Both the position numbers and the translations under genes were made by a program. A DNA stretch of 22,372 bases. Source: Fragilaria radians. Taxonomy: Eukaryota; Bacillariophyta; Fragilariophyceae; Fragilariales; Fragilariaceae. The DNA lies in contig CAAAJI010000107.1 of NCBI GenBank assembly GCA_900642245.1, forward strand, positions 15,663-38,034, in the 5' to 3' direction. Below the pieces are notes generated by a model. That model worked only from the letters and a program-made list of their open reading frames with translations. It did no database searches and was not told where the DNA came from. Every line of letters begins with the position of its first letter. The first letter of the stretch is position 1. This document shows, one piece after another, positions 9,234 through 18,337 of this stretch.

Positions 9234-10442
9234 TCAAGATAGCTTTTTTAACTTGTTCCAATCACTCCCATAGTCGTTATCGACATAACAGGTGACACCT
9301 TGACAATAACCTCTAACAAATCGTTTGGGTAGACGGTTTGCTAGGAAAGAGACTATCCACGGGCTTCCAGGCAAGGCAAAAAACAATCGAGGTAATCCTG
9401 GAATTCGTAGAGTCCAGCCGAACCAAAAGAGCAATACATCCATATTTGCGCTTGCACTTAAATCTTGATATCCACGAGCAAAGAGACGATCGATGTAAGG
9501 AGATATTTTACCTATTCGATTGTAGAGAAGGAGCTTTGGAATGTGAGGCCTTAAAAGTGGAAGATGAGGACCAATTACGTCTAATCTTGATACATAATAT
9601 TCCAGGAACGGTAAGAGTTCCTCAGCTAATTCGTAATTGTTATCACCTTCTAGATCATCAGCCTTTGCATAGAGCAATAGCTCGTCAATGTGTTTTAGCA
9701 GTAGTCCACAGTAAGGAGCAAGTACGTCAATATTATCTAAAATCCAAGGTAGGTGCGGTTCAATGTCATCAAAGCGCTCTAAGATGTCATCAAGGTATGG
9801 TTCTATAGATGCCAGATGTCGTCTGTTGTTTAGAACTCGTTCAAGAATGGGTTGGACGTGAACTTCTAGTTTATCTAGACGCGCCAAAATAGCTGGCACA
9901 TGTGGCACTAACGTCGGCGTTTCCGGATCTACAAAATATTTGAGACGTTCTGGATTTTGAACTAGTGAGCCTACTATTCGTGCTCCCGTTGCCGTTTGTG
10001 AGACTACATACTCTCCAACTGACTTCCAATTCTGATTTGAAGGACCGATTTTCCTATGCACACGGGAAAGCTTTCGAATCAAGACATTCGAAGAGTAAAA
10101 GAATGTCTTGAACAAACGATCAAATTGCAATGCTATTGGATTTTCTTCCTCTGAGTATTCAATTCCTTGTGAGCAACACATTATATGCTGCTCAAGCTTT
10201 CGAAGTTCAAGCTGTTGCTTTAGAATGGATGTTCGAAGAAGTGCAGCTCTAGCTCTCATGGCATCCACATCATTGGATCCTTTTAATGTGAAATCATCAA
10301 AAGAAAGCTCACGCTTATTATCTTTGGTGTTGAATAATAGAATATAGTCATGTTTTCGAGCATATTTTCCGTCCTGACTAGGCAATAGTGCTTTTGCTTC
10401 TCCAAGCAACAAGAAGGTCAACCATGTGAAAATGAAACACAT
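9234..10442 (-). CDS. Unrecognised signal-peptide protein with HEAT-like short helical repeats
   Basis: An uninterrupted 402-codon frame starting at an ATG. Residues 1-18 form a hydrophobic signal peptide with an AKA cleavage-like site followed by LLPS. In diatoms a signal peptide plus transit peptide routes proteins to the plastid, usually with Phe at +1; Leu is less usual, so the destination (secretory route or plastid) is open. Residues 57-90 are a charged helix. Residues 178-320 contain repeated short units with the pattern PHxPxILxxxDxLxPH (for example VPHVPAILARLDKLE, IEPHLPWILDNIDVLAPY, IGPHLPLLRPHIPKLL, ISPYIDRLF), likely paired amphipathic helices of about 14-16 residues. The C-terminal part (334-375) is hydrophobic and aromatic, with FWFGWTLRIPGLPRLFFALP, and could sit on or in a membrane. 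Two cysteines near the end (380, 385) may pair. No catalytic motif is seen and I assign no function. Its start faces the bS21m gene 278 bp away. Confidence 0.85.
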   Translation of the reverse strand: MCFIFTWLTFLLLGEAKALLPSQDGKYARKHDYILLFNTKDNKRELSFDDFTLKGSNDVDAMRARAALLRTSILKQQLELRKLEQHIMCCSQGIEYSEEENPIALQFDRLFKTFFYSSNVLIRKLSRVHRKIGPSNQNWKSVGEYVVSQTATGARIVGSLVQNPERLKYFVDPETPTLVPHVPAILARLDKLEVHVQPILERVLNNRRHLASIEPYLDDILERFDDIEPHLPWILDNIDVLAPYCGLLLKHIDELLLYAKADDLEGDNNYELAEELLPFLEYYVSRLDVIGPHLPLLRPHIPKLLLYNRIGKISPYIDRLFARGYQDLSASANMDVLLFWFGWTLRIPGLPRLFFALPGSPWIVSFLANRLPKRFVRGYCQGVTCYVDNDYGSDWNKLKKLS

Positions 10443-10720
10443 TTAATTTCTCTGCATCCTTCTTGGTGCTTTTTTAATCTTGTTGTTGAAGAGGAAAAAT
10501 ATCCTTTGCTTCGGCATGTAATACTTTACAAGAATGTAACCAAAAGTAAATTCGATTCTGTCTGCCCGTCGTCGTTTTCCCAACAAATACTAGGAGCACG
10601 GAAAACTACCGGTAGTCGTCAACCTTGAATTTCCAGCATTAAGGCTGGAGATAATCGATAGTCGATGTTGTACTGAACAAATCAACCGGTATATATTCGT
10701 TGGTACTCAACGAGTTTACG

Positions 10721-11149
10721 ATGTTTTCGAATTTGCGGTCATCTCTTCTTTCGCTCTCGTCACGATTACTCCAATGCCAAAGCTATCAAGTTCGTTTCCA
10801 ATATAAATTTATCATCCCTAGGTCAACAGATAAAACTACCGGAAAAACAACTGTTCTCGGAGATGCAAGGAAATGGCTTGCAGGATCGGATCTAGGGCTA
10901 GTAAAACCTGGTACGTTGGATACAATGATAATACAGAATTGATAAGTAATCCTACTAGATGATCTCATTCTCTTTTCATCTTCCACAGTAAATCATGCTA
11001 GTTTGAGGTTTTACGAGAAGCCATGGATGAAGAAGAAACGTCTCCGTATAGAAAGATCATGGAACCTAAAGAGAGCGACAGTCAAAAATGCTATCAAGTA
11101 CATTTCGCTTAAACGCGATCTTGAAGAAGCTTCCAGAAATACCAAGTAA
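10721..11149 (+). CDS. MRPS21: Mitochondrial small-subunit ribosomal protein bS21m
   Basis: Exons 10721-10910 and 10989-11149 surround a 78-nt GT-AG intron and encode 116 residues. The second exon carries the bS21 signature RFYEKPWMKKKR, followed by a long basic helix (IERSWNLKRATVKNAIKYIS), as in the bacterial protein and in mitochondrial MRPS21 (YYEKP then a basic helix). The N-terminus has Ser, Leu and Arg and few acids, fitting a mitochondrial presequence. I start at the ATG at 10721; an in-frame TTG seven codons upstream is not a likely start in a eukaryote. bS21 binds the 16S-like rRNA on the platform near the mRNA exit. A TATATA stretch lies about 30 bp before the ATG, of uncertain meaning. 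It is divergent from the repeat-protein gene and convergent with the kinase gene. Confidence 0.85.
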
Positions 11150-11350
11150 TAATCCCTTGAATTGCTTTTCTTGCTCATATTTGTAATATTGGCCATAATT
11201 TAAGAGAATTACTTAATAGACTGAAAAGTTAAACCACTAACATGTCAACTCCAAAAAGTCCAAGGCTTTACAATAATAATGATTCTACACTCGAGTAACT
11301 TAAAGATTTCCTTAGAAAGAATCGTCCACGAATCCAGGAAGGCAAAACTA

Positions 11351-12719
11351 TCAGTCCAAGTTCATTCGAAAGTTGTCGCCCAAACTAGTAATTTTGTTTG
11401 AAGCCATGACTGCCTTTACAGCACCTTTGAACTTACGTTTCGCATTGAATCGCTTAAATTCCTTCAAATTTTTACCAAGATCCTTACCAGCGAGTTGAGC
11501 ATCATCACCTAAAATCCATTTGTTGCAAAGCGCTTGTTCTCCGCTTAATCGTCGATCAGGATTCACAGTAAGGAGTGATGAAATCAACTCTTTTGCATCA
11601 CCTGATACTTGACCCCAGTATTCCTCATGAAATTCGTATTGACCTTTTCGAATTTTGCGGAACAAGTCACGCTGATTTGGTTCGATAAAGGGAGGGTATC
11701 CTCCTAAAAGAATGTAAATGATTACTCCAAGAGACCAAAGGTCAGCCTTTGTATCATAAGGAGTCCCTTCAAGAATCTCTGGCGCTACATAACCAGGAGT
11801 TCCACATTGTGTTGCAAGTGATTTCGGCTTGGTGCATTTTTTGGCAAAGCCGAAATCTGCAATCTTGATTTCACTGTCATTATGCTCTGACTTTCAACAT
11901 TCGCATGAGAATTACGTCATTTTTCCAAAACACATTGAAACGAAACATCAGGCAATCTCGAAGATATGCACCATGGACTTACATAAAGCAATAAGTTTTC
12001 GGGTTTCAAATCACGATGTGCCACTTTATGAGAGTGACAATAACCAATAGCTTCAAAAAGAATCTTACAAACATCGCGAGCTTCTTTCTCGTTGTAATAA
12101 GATTTCTGAACGATTCTATCGAAAAGTTCTCCTCCACTCATTTTCTCTGTGACAAGATAATAGTACTGACTTTCGTCAAAGACATCGTATAGTCGAATGA
12201 TATGTGGATGATCAAATTCTTTCAAAATTGCAATCTCGTCCTTCAATGCGTTGTCATCTTCAACTGTCAGTTTCGCCTTTGTCACAATCTTAATAGCAAA
12301 AGATTTTTGCGTTTGTTTGTGTACGCCGGCTTTTACAACAGAAAAGGCTCCTTCGCCCAGCTGGAATGATTGTTAACAGTCATCGTGGCAACAAACAAAT
12401 TTCACATATCCTGTCATGATGTACGCACCTGCTTACCCAGTTTATAGACCTCAGCAAAAGACTTGTTGCTAGATGAATCTTGCGGAGGCATCGATTGACG
12501 AACTTCAACTGAGTTGTACTAAAAGGAAAAAAATCAGACGCATAATGGTTCGAACGTGCATACATGAAACTGCTGCTACTATCCATACATATTCTTTTTT
12601 CCCATTCAATCCTTCACAATGCTTTTCTCTCTTACCGGAGTTTGAACCGTCATTGATGCAGCAGGTGCAGAAGAAGCTGGAGGTGGTGGTGATGAAGATT
12701 TCGAACAACAATCGCCCAT
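11351..12719 (-). CDS. CaMK-family serine/threonine kinase, N-acylated, four exons
   Basis: Exons on the minus strand are 12636-12719, 12429-12518, 11983-12360 and 11351-11890. The introns (117, 68 and 92 nt) are all GT-AG and all phase 0, giving 363 residues. The kinase domain spans about 53-312: glycine loop LGEGAFSVV (59-67), Lys82, Glu100, HRDLKPEN (173-180; catalytic Asp175), DFG (196-198), activation-loop TQCGTPGYVAPE with Thr211 where CaMKI is phosphorylated by its upstream kinase, and DLWSLGVIIYILL. The tail LKEFKRFNAKRKFKGAVKAV (326-345) matches the autoinhibitory and calmodulin-binding helix of CaMKI/II-type enzymes, so Ca2+/calmodulin control is likely. The N-terminus MGDCCSK fits N-myristoylation (Gly2, Ser6) plus palmitoylation (Cys4, Cys5), so membrane tethering is predicted. 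A Ser/Pro/Ala linker follows. No EF-hands are present, so it is not a CDPK. Substrates cannot be inferred. Confidence 0.95.
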
Positions 12720-13788
12720 CTTGGATTGAAAGGAAAAGTAAATTTATTTTTATCGGAATGCTGTAGACACCTTCATATTTCCCCCTCTAACAGGCAAGGT
12801 CTTTTACCTAAGGTTTATTTTCATTCGGATCTTTACGGGTACGTAGAAATTCATGTCGGAGATTCCCACTCGAAAATCCACTTTGAACTTATTCAACCGT
12901 TCTGATATAACCGCTTGCGAACTAAATCTGGCCTTTCATAAATATTGAACACTCCCTGCTAGCATAAAAGAAACGAAACTAAGTAACGGAAAATTTACTC
13001 TACTCTACTTGCTAACGAAATGTACGTTGGACCAAAAAAAATCCATACAAATAACCCCTAATATTACACCCCTGTATCACAAAAGCCGATGTGCAAAATA
13101 TTTCTACAGCGGTACGATAACGCAGCAAGAAACCTTGCAATTCCTTGGCTCAGTTGCTGTTCCAATGATATAAGAATACTATATGGATACACATGTCCTG
13201 GCTTGCATTTGCATCCATCAGTTGTAGGTTACAGAATGAATTATCCTACTGCGTTTGGGGGATGTTCTCCCTCTAACCCCTAACCCCTTTCTCATCATTT
13301 ATGACTTCATCTATGCTTCTACTGGTGATTTTGGTTCACTTGCAGTCAGGTAAACATCCCTTAGGGACTTCTCAGCTGCTAGAGCACCTCTGTGTCTCAT
13401 TGAAATAATGTATCATCACAAATAGCAATCTTGTTGCAGGTTTGTCAAGATGGCAATTTCAAGGTCATTTGCATAGTAATCCTCTGGCTTGTAGGTTGGA
13501 AGGAATTAATAGACTGCCATTTGTGACTTGTGGCATTCGAATTGCAAAATGTTTGCATGCAAATGTCCATTTAGATTACCATTCTTCAATTTAGGTTCCT
13601 TTTTCTTGAATCAGTGGAAAGAGTCATTTTTCAAGTTATTGAAGCCTAATTCCTCACATATGTTCCATCTTCATTAAAGCTTTGAGGGACTTTTCTAAAA
13701 CGATAGCAACTCTGTATGGAAAAGTTTACAGAATCAAAACAAGCTTGAAATGTAGCCAGGCTACGCTATTTGATCCTTCTGTGTGAGA
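12720..13788. other. Intergenic region, no gene seen
   Basis: About 1.07 kb between the kinase start and the left arm of the inverted repeat. The short frames here have no recognisable motif and poor coding character. It should contain the kinase promoter, but I cannot point to specific elements. A short CTAACCCCTAACCCC run lies near 13273. Confidence 0.5.
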
Positions 13789-13789
13789 T

Positions 13790-13934
13790 GAATTACAATT
13801 GTGTCTAGTGCATGGAGGCTGAAATCATGCTTCTGCATTTAGAAAAACTACTGAATAAGAGAAACTCCAAGCTCTACATTTTAATCTTGTCATGCAAATC
13901 AGTGCATGAGAATTGATGAATATGGTATTTCTAG
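13790..13934 (-). repeat. Direct repeat unit A, left arm
   Basis: A ~145-bp unit that recurs, diverged, at 13961-14115 and is mirrored at 18193-18337. It contains a short hairpin, CATGCA-AATCAG-TGCATG, with a 6-bp perfect stem. It lies downstream of the OSCP stop codon and has no coding potential that I can see. Confidence 0.9.
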
Positions 13935-13960
13935 ATTGATAACAATAATCTTTGTAAGGT

Positions 13961-14115
13961 GAATTGCAATAATGTCTAGTGCATGGAGGCTGAAATCATG
14001 ATTGTGCATTTAGAAAAATTGACTGAATAAGAGAAACTCCAAGCGCTACATTTTGATCTGGTCATGCAAATCAGTGCATGAAAATTGATGAATATGGTAT
14101 ATATGGTATTTCTAG
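13961..14115 (-). repeat. Direct repeat unit B, left arm
   Basis: A second copy of the ~150-bp unit, closer to the OSCP stop codon. It differs from unit A by scattered substitutions and by an extra TATATGGTAT-type duplication near its gene-proximal end. It retains the CATGCA/TGCATG hairpin. Units A and B differ more from each other than either does from its partner in the other arm. Confidence 0.9.
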
Positions 14116-14195
14116 TGATTTGGTTTTACAAGACAATTGTGAATCCTATCTTATCTAATACATTCATTAGACTAGTCTGAATCTTGTTACATCTT

Positions 14196-14831
14196 TTACA
14201 CCGGGATGCGAGAAATGGTGTCGATACGGCTGACTACGGAAAGATCCAAGAACTTGTCTCCAATTTGGACTTGCAAGCCTCCAATAATGGATGGATCAAC
14301 CTTGGAAGAGATAACGACCGTCTTTCCCTCAGTCATGTGGCTCATGACGGCTTTTTGCACAGCATCCGTTTGACTCTTGGAGAGCGGCTCGGCGGAGATA
14401 ATTGTGGCTTCAATTTGTCCACGCTTGGCTTTCATAAGTAATCCGTAAGCGTCAATGACTTTATCTAATTCGACTAGACGTGCATTTCCTGCCAAAGTTG
14501 TCATCAGATTGAGCGTCGTTAGAGTTGTCTTTTTTCCGAGAAGTTTTTCCAACTGTCGCACTTTTTCGTCACGAGCAATCAGTGGATTGGCCAAAAAGCC
14601 GGCAAAAGTTGCATTGGACTTTGCCGTTGCCTTTATAGCAAGTAATTCTTGCTCGACCTTTTCAAGAGTTCCAGTTTTGGAGGCTGCCACGTAGGTGGCG
14701 TTGGCGTATCTCGCATGGAGGCCATGCAAGTCCACTAATGGCTTATGAGGACTAGCATCAGAGAAGCCTCGGCGAGTCATCTCCACAACATAACGACGCG
14801 AAGAGCCGTTTCGAGCAAAGGAGGACAACAT
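14196..14831 (-). CDS. ATP5O: Mitochondrial ATP synthase OSCP (delta) subunit, left-arm copy
   Basis: An intronless 211-residue protein from the ATG at 14831 to the TAA at 14196. OSCP caps the F1 head and joins it to the peripheral stalk of the mitochondrial ATP synthase. Residues 1-25 (MLSSFARNGSSRRYVVEMTR) are basic and hydroxylated without acids up to Glu17, a typical mitochondrial presequence, followed by the helical N-terminal domain (RYANATYVAA, AGFLANPLI, LLGKKTT). The C-terminal domain ends with the delta/OSCP family signature around 172-191 (VVISSKVDPSIIGGLQVQIG) and FLDLSVVSRI. Length fits the family. The encoded protein is identical to the right-arm copy, and the nucleotide stretches I compared are also identical. 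It is transcribed away from the palindrome centre. Confidence 0.96.
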   Translation of the reverse strand: MLSSFARNGSSRRYVVEMTRRGFSDASPHKPLVDLHGLHARYANATYVAASKTGTLEKVEQELLAIKATAKSNATFAGFLANPLIARDEKVRQLEKLLGKKTTLTTLNLMTTLAGNARLVELDKVIDAYGLLMKAKRGQIEATIISAEPLSKSQTDAVQKAVMSHMTEGKTVVISSKVDPSIIGGLQVQIGDKFLDLSVVSRIDTISRIPV

Positions 14832-15599
14832 AGCACACTACTAAAACTCCTACTTCAAAATAATATGGTAACGACTAAGTTCTATGTGTCGCCGCTTGCT
14901 GTGATGTGAATGTTCGAAGTACTCGCACTGCTGTCGGTACTGGTTGCTACTATCTCAACTAAACTTACTTATACAGTACAGTAAAATTAAAAAAGATTGT
15001 CTAAAGTTGGAGTGCTATTACCAATTTTGAGGATCCAAGGCAGTGTTGAAGCACCACTTTTTGACATCCATGTCTGTTGCTAGTAAATTACGATAGATGG
15101 CTTTTCCTCTCCTAGGTGTTGTTTGCTCAAAGTGCAAGCCAACTAAGGTTAGCCCCAGCGAAACAAAGTGTCAAGCAACTTAGGTTAACTCCTTTTTGAA
15201 ATTCATCTTTGAATCAACTATGGATAGCTACATGGTCAATTAGACCAGTGATCAAAAGCAAGATTCCACATTTACAGTTCAGGCTTCCCCTTAGAAACAT
15301 TAAGTATTGACCACATATATCATTCAAGAGAAGTGAGCGTACGGAAAATAGAAAAAAGAACAACTTAGATCATAAGCTTACCAAATAGTCAACTAAGATA
15401 AGAGATATTTTGAAGTAAAGCGTTTTTCATTCTTGTTAATCCATGTGAGTAGAATTGGAAATGTTGTATTGTTGACCACTTGTGGAAAATTCAGATAATC
15501 CACTCCTAATGTTTAATTCCATCCAAGCGCACTTGAATTTGGTATGTATGTCGTATCCGTTTTACTTTTTCCCCTTCGTTAATAAGGATGAGAAGTACT

Positions 15600-15860
15600 T
15601 GTTCAGGGGGGCTAACATGAGTGTACAACAGTTCGTGGAAAAGTTGAACGAACTAAATCGTTATCTACTTTATTTCCCTGAGGAGTACCCCGCCCCGTTG
15701 TTTCAAGATGAAATCATTGAAATTGTGGACAAGCCAAGTCTTCTGTGTGGCTTGAAGCTATGCTGGCCGCAAATATTGACATTTTTGAGATGAATTATGA
15801 GGAGGCAATTTCGTATTTCAAGCGTCATGAGAACTTGGAAAAAATCAGACGCAACGAGTG
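15600..15860 (+). pseudogene. Ty3/gypsy-type Gag fragment
   Basis: The plus-strand frame reads MSVQQFVEKLNELNRYLLYF, then PEEYPAP and a DEIIEIVDKP stretch. A frame change near 15755 leads to AMLAANIDIFEMNYEEAISY, then FKRHENLEKIRR. The order (L/M)xxxFVxxxxxLNxYLxxFP, DEIxxI, W-M and (F)xxENLEK is typical of Gag capsid regions of Ty3/gypsy elements in algae and oomycetes, as I recall them. The likely RPxxW part between the two pieces is broken. No LTR or zinc knuckle is seen nearby, so this is a short relic. Confidence 0.55.
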
Positions 15861-15924
15861 GTCCTGCTCTGACACTATCTGTAGATAGTAAAAAATCTGT
15901 TCCCAGTGGTGTAGGAGTAGTAGC

Positions 15925-16040
15925 ATATTAAATTCTCCTAATGTCCAATCAAAATGATGCTCATATTTTTGGAGTAATTTAAGTAATTGATGTTGTTCCT
16001 CTTGACTTAGGTTACCACACACCTGAGTCACTTCTTCCAA
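15925..16040 (-). pseudogene. Ty3/gypsy fragment preceding the RT domain
   Basis: The minus-strand frame reads LSQEEQHQLLKLLQKYEHHF, then DWTLGEFN. The pattern LxxEExxxLLxLLxKYxxxFDGTLG is found just before the reverse transcriptase of Ty3/gypsy polyproteins. The Gly of FDGTLG is Trp here, and after FN the similarity stops. Its orientation is opposite to the Gag scrap only about 65 bp away, so the two cannot be one intact element. Confidence 0.55.
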
Positions 16041-17295
16041 GATAGAAGGCTTGTATGCTCACAGGACTTTATTTTTAGATTAAATTACTTTGTTAACTCA
16101 CAATGAAATAAAAGAGTGTATTTAAAAATAGCTAAATTTGTTAAAACCATTTTACCGTACTAGTCTTTATAAAAGAGATCTTTGACGGCCCATACAAAAT
16201 TCATAGATGTACTCTTAGGTACCATATTTCAAACACCAAGGGTTGATTTTGAATAGTGTTGTGTTTCTGCAACCGCCGATTCCGTACTGGATATCATAAC
16301 TTCTGATTTCCAACTTTCCTTCCCCTTCCACAATTTTCGCAGATTCTTGGCAATACAATAGGATTTGTGGGGCATCCAAGTGTTGGACGATCTTAACAAA
16401 CACGTTTACGAGGGAGTGATCCCTAATTTCCATAGCAACAAGCAAGAGGATAAGAGGAATCTATTTTGGACAAGATGATAGTTGAATGAATGAAAAGGCA
16501 AATCTAAGTAATTTGGATCCTAGCTGCTGTAACGTAGTCCTACCTCTTTGTCTTGGTTGCAGCGCTGTAGGTAATGCCCTTCTCGTTACTGAGTCGATCT
16601 ACTTTGTATTCAACTTAGCTTAGTGTAAGATTTGCAATTTTGTTTGATAGGCATATCTTGGCTTCACTAGGCTATTTCAACCATATCACTGTCCATATGT
16701 AACCAGCACTAAACTTCAAAATATCTCTTATCTTAGTTGACTATTTGGTAAGCTTATGATCTAAGTTGTTCTTTTTTCTATTTTCCGTACGCTCACTTCT
16801 CTTGAATGATATATGTGGTCAATACTTAATGTTTCTAAGGGGAAGCCTGAACTGTAAATGTGGAATCTTGCTTTTGATCACTGGTCTAATTGACCATGTA
16901 GCTATCCATAGTTGATTCAAAGATGAATTTCAAAAAGGAGTTAACCTAAGTTGCTTGACACTTTGTTTCGCTGGGGCTAACCTTAGTTGCTTGCACTTTG
17001 AGCAAACAACACTAGGAGAGGAAAAGCCATCTATCGTAATTTACTAGCAACAGACATGGATGTCAAAAAGTGGTGCTTCAACACTGCCTTGGATCCTCAA
17101 AATTGGTAATAGCACTCCAACTTTAGACAATCTTTTTTAATTTTACTGTACTGTATAAGTAAGTTTAGTTGAGATAGTAGCAACCAGTACCGACAGCAGT
17201 GCGAGTACTTCGAACATTCACATCACAGCAAGCGGCGACACATAGAACTTAGTCGTTACCATATTATTTTGAAGTAGGAGTTTTAGTAGTGTGCT

Positions 17296-17931
17296 ATGTT
17301 GTCCTCCTTTGCTCGAAACGGCTCTTCGCGTCGTTATGTTGTGGAGATGACTCGCCGAGGCTTCTCTGATGCTAGTCCTCATAAGCCATTAGTGGACTTG
17401 CATGGCCTCCATGCGAGATACGCCAACGCCACCTACGTGGCAGCCTCCAAAACTGGAACTCTTGAAAAGGTCGAGCAAGAATTACTTGCTATAAAGGCAA
17501 CGGCAAAGTCCAATGCAACTTTTGCCGGCTTTTTGGCCAATCCACTGATTGCTCGTGACGAAAAAGTGCGACAGTTGGAAAAACTTCTCGGAAAAAAGAC
17601 AACTCTAACGACGCTCAATCTGATGACAACTTTGGCAGGAAATGCACGTCTAGTCGAATTAGATAAAGTCATTGACGCTTACGGATTACTTATGAAAGCC
17701 AAGCGTGGACAAATTGAAGCCACAATTATCTCCGCCGAGCCGCTCTCCAAGAGTCAAACGGATGCTGTGCAAAAAGCCGTCATGAGCCACATGACTGAGG
17801 GAAAGACGGTCGTTATCTCTTCCAAGGTTGATCCATCCATTATTGGAGGCTTGCAAGTCCAAATTGGAGACAAGTTCTTGGATCTTTCCGTAGTCAGCCG
17901 TATCGACACCATTTCTCGCATCCCGGTGTAA
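17296..17931 (+). CDS. ATP5O: Mitochondrial ATP synthase OSCP (delta) subunit, right-arm copy
   Basis: ATG at 17296, TAA at 17929-17931, no intron, 211 residues identical to the left-arm protein. Presequence, N-terminal helical domain and C-terminal IIGGLQVQIG signature are all intact, so both copies appear functional. About 580 bp of upstream DNA is also duplicated, so both may be driven by equivalent promoters, doubling gene dosage. ATP synthase subunits are normally needed in fixed proportion, so an extra OSCP gene would be surplus unless one copy is silent or used under other conditions; nothing in the sequence separates these possibilities. Confidence 0.96.
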   Translation: MLSSFARNGSSRRYVVEMTRRGFSDASPHKPLVDLHGLHARYANATYVAASKTGTLEKVEQELLAIKATAKSNATFAGFLANPLIARDEKVRQLEKLLGKKTTLTTLNLMTTLAGNARLVELDKVIDAYGLLMKAKRGQIEATIISAEPLSKSQTDAVQKAVMSHMTEGKTVVISSKVDPSIIGGLQVQIGDKFLDLSVVSRIDTISRIPV

Positions 17932-18011
17932 AAGATGTAACAAGATTCAGACTAGTCTAATGAATGTATTAGATAAGATAGGATTCACAATTGTCTTGTA
18001 AAACCAAATCA

Positions 18012-18165
18012 CTAGAAATACCATATATACCATATTCATCAATTTTCATGCACTGATTTGCATGACCAGATCAAAATGTAGCGCTTGGAGTTTCTCTTAT
18101 TCAGTAATTTTTCTAAATGCACAATCATGATTTCAGCCTCCATGCACTAGACATTATTGCAATTC
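18012..18165 (+). repeat. Direct repeat unit B, right arm
   Basis: Mirror copy of 13961-14115, differing by a single-base indel in the run before TTTTTCTAAATG. It carries the same CATGCA/TGCATG hairpin and lies about 80 bp after the OSCP stop. Confidence 0.9.
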
Positions 18166-18192
18166 ACCTTACAAAGATTATTGTTATACAAT

Positions 18193-18337
18193 CTAGAAAT
18201 ACCATATTCATCAATTCTCATGCACTGATTTGCATGACAAGATTAAAATGTAGAGCTTGGAGTTTCTCTTATTCAGTAGTTTTTCTAAATGCAGAAGCAT
18301 GATTTCAGCCTCCATGCACTAGACACAATTGCAATTC
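18193..18337 (+). repeat. Direct repeat unit A, right arm
   Basis: Mirror copy of 13790-13934 with one substitution near its outer end. It ends about 70 bp before the stop codon of the minus-strand prolyl hydroxylase-like gene, so the repeat forms most of the intergenic DNA between the two genes. Confidence 0.9.

Larger units (their letters stand above)
13789..15416 (+). repeat. Left arm of a 1.63-kb near-perfect inverted repeat
   Basis: Its reverse complement matches 16713-18338. Reading the arms against each other throughout, I find four single-base indels and one substitution next to the outer edge, and no difference inside the OSCP coding region. The arm contains the 3' direct repeats, the whole OSCP gene and about 585 bp upstream of its ATG, so both genes share promoter-proximal sequence. 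The inner end is sharp at 15416. The outer end is near 13789, where similarity falls away. The upstream half of the arm has no recognisable gene; a 49-codon open stretch at about 15022-15170 (minus strand, ends FNTALDPQNW) is intact only in this arm. Confidence 0.97.
15417..16712. other. 1.3-kb spacer of the inverted repeat
   Basis: Single-copy DNA between the two arms. It holds decayed retroelement scraps facing opposite ways (described separately). A 73-codon minus-strand frame (ATG at 16433, stop at 16215) has no resemblance I can name. The rest has no gene I can support. As sequence enclosed by long inverted repeats, it could exist in both orientations in the population through recombination between the arms. 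Confidence 0.7.

Noticed and set aside
9338..9808. 156-codon plus-strand frame
   Set aside because: It lies wholly inside the well-formed minus-strand 402-codon gene and has no recognisable motif.
13089..13283. 64-codon frame between kinase and palindrome
   Set aside because: Short, no motif, with no support for a start or splice sites.
13265..13290. CTAACCCCTAACCCC run, possibly an interstitial telomere repeat
   Set aside because: Only about two units; too short to separate from chance, and not flanked by subtelomeric features.
14184..14694. Antisense open frames over both OSCP copies (85 and 79 codons; mirrored at 17433-17943)
   Set aside because: They are shadows of the OSCP coding frame; identical in both arms only because the arms are identical, and without motifs.
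16215..16433. 73-codon minus-strand frame in the palindrome spacer
   Set aside because: Reads smoothly but matches nothing I know; it sits among decayed retroelement scraps. Mentioned only within the spacer entry.
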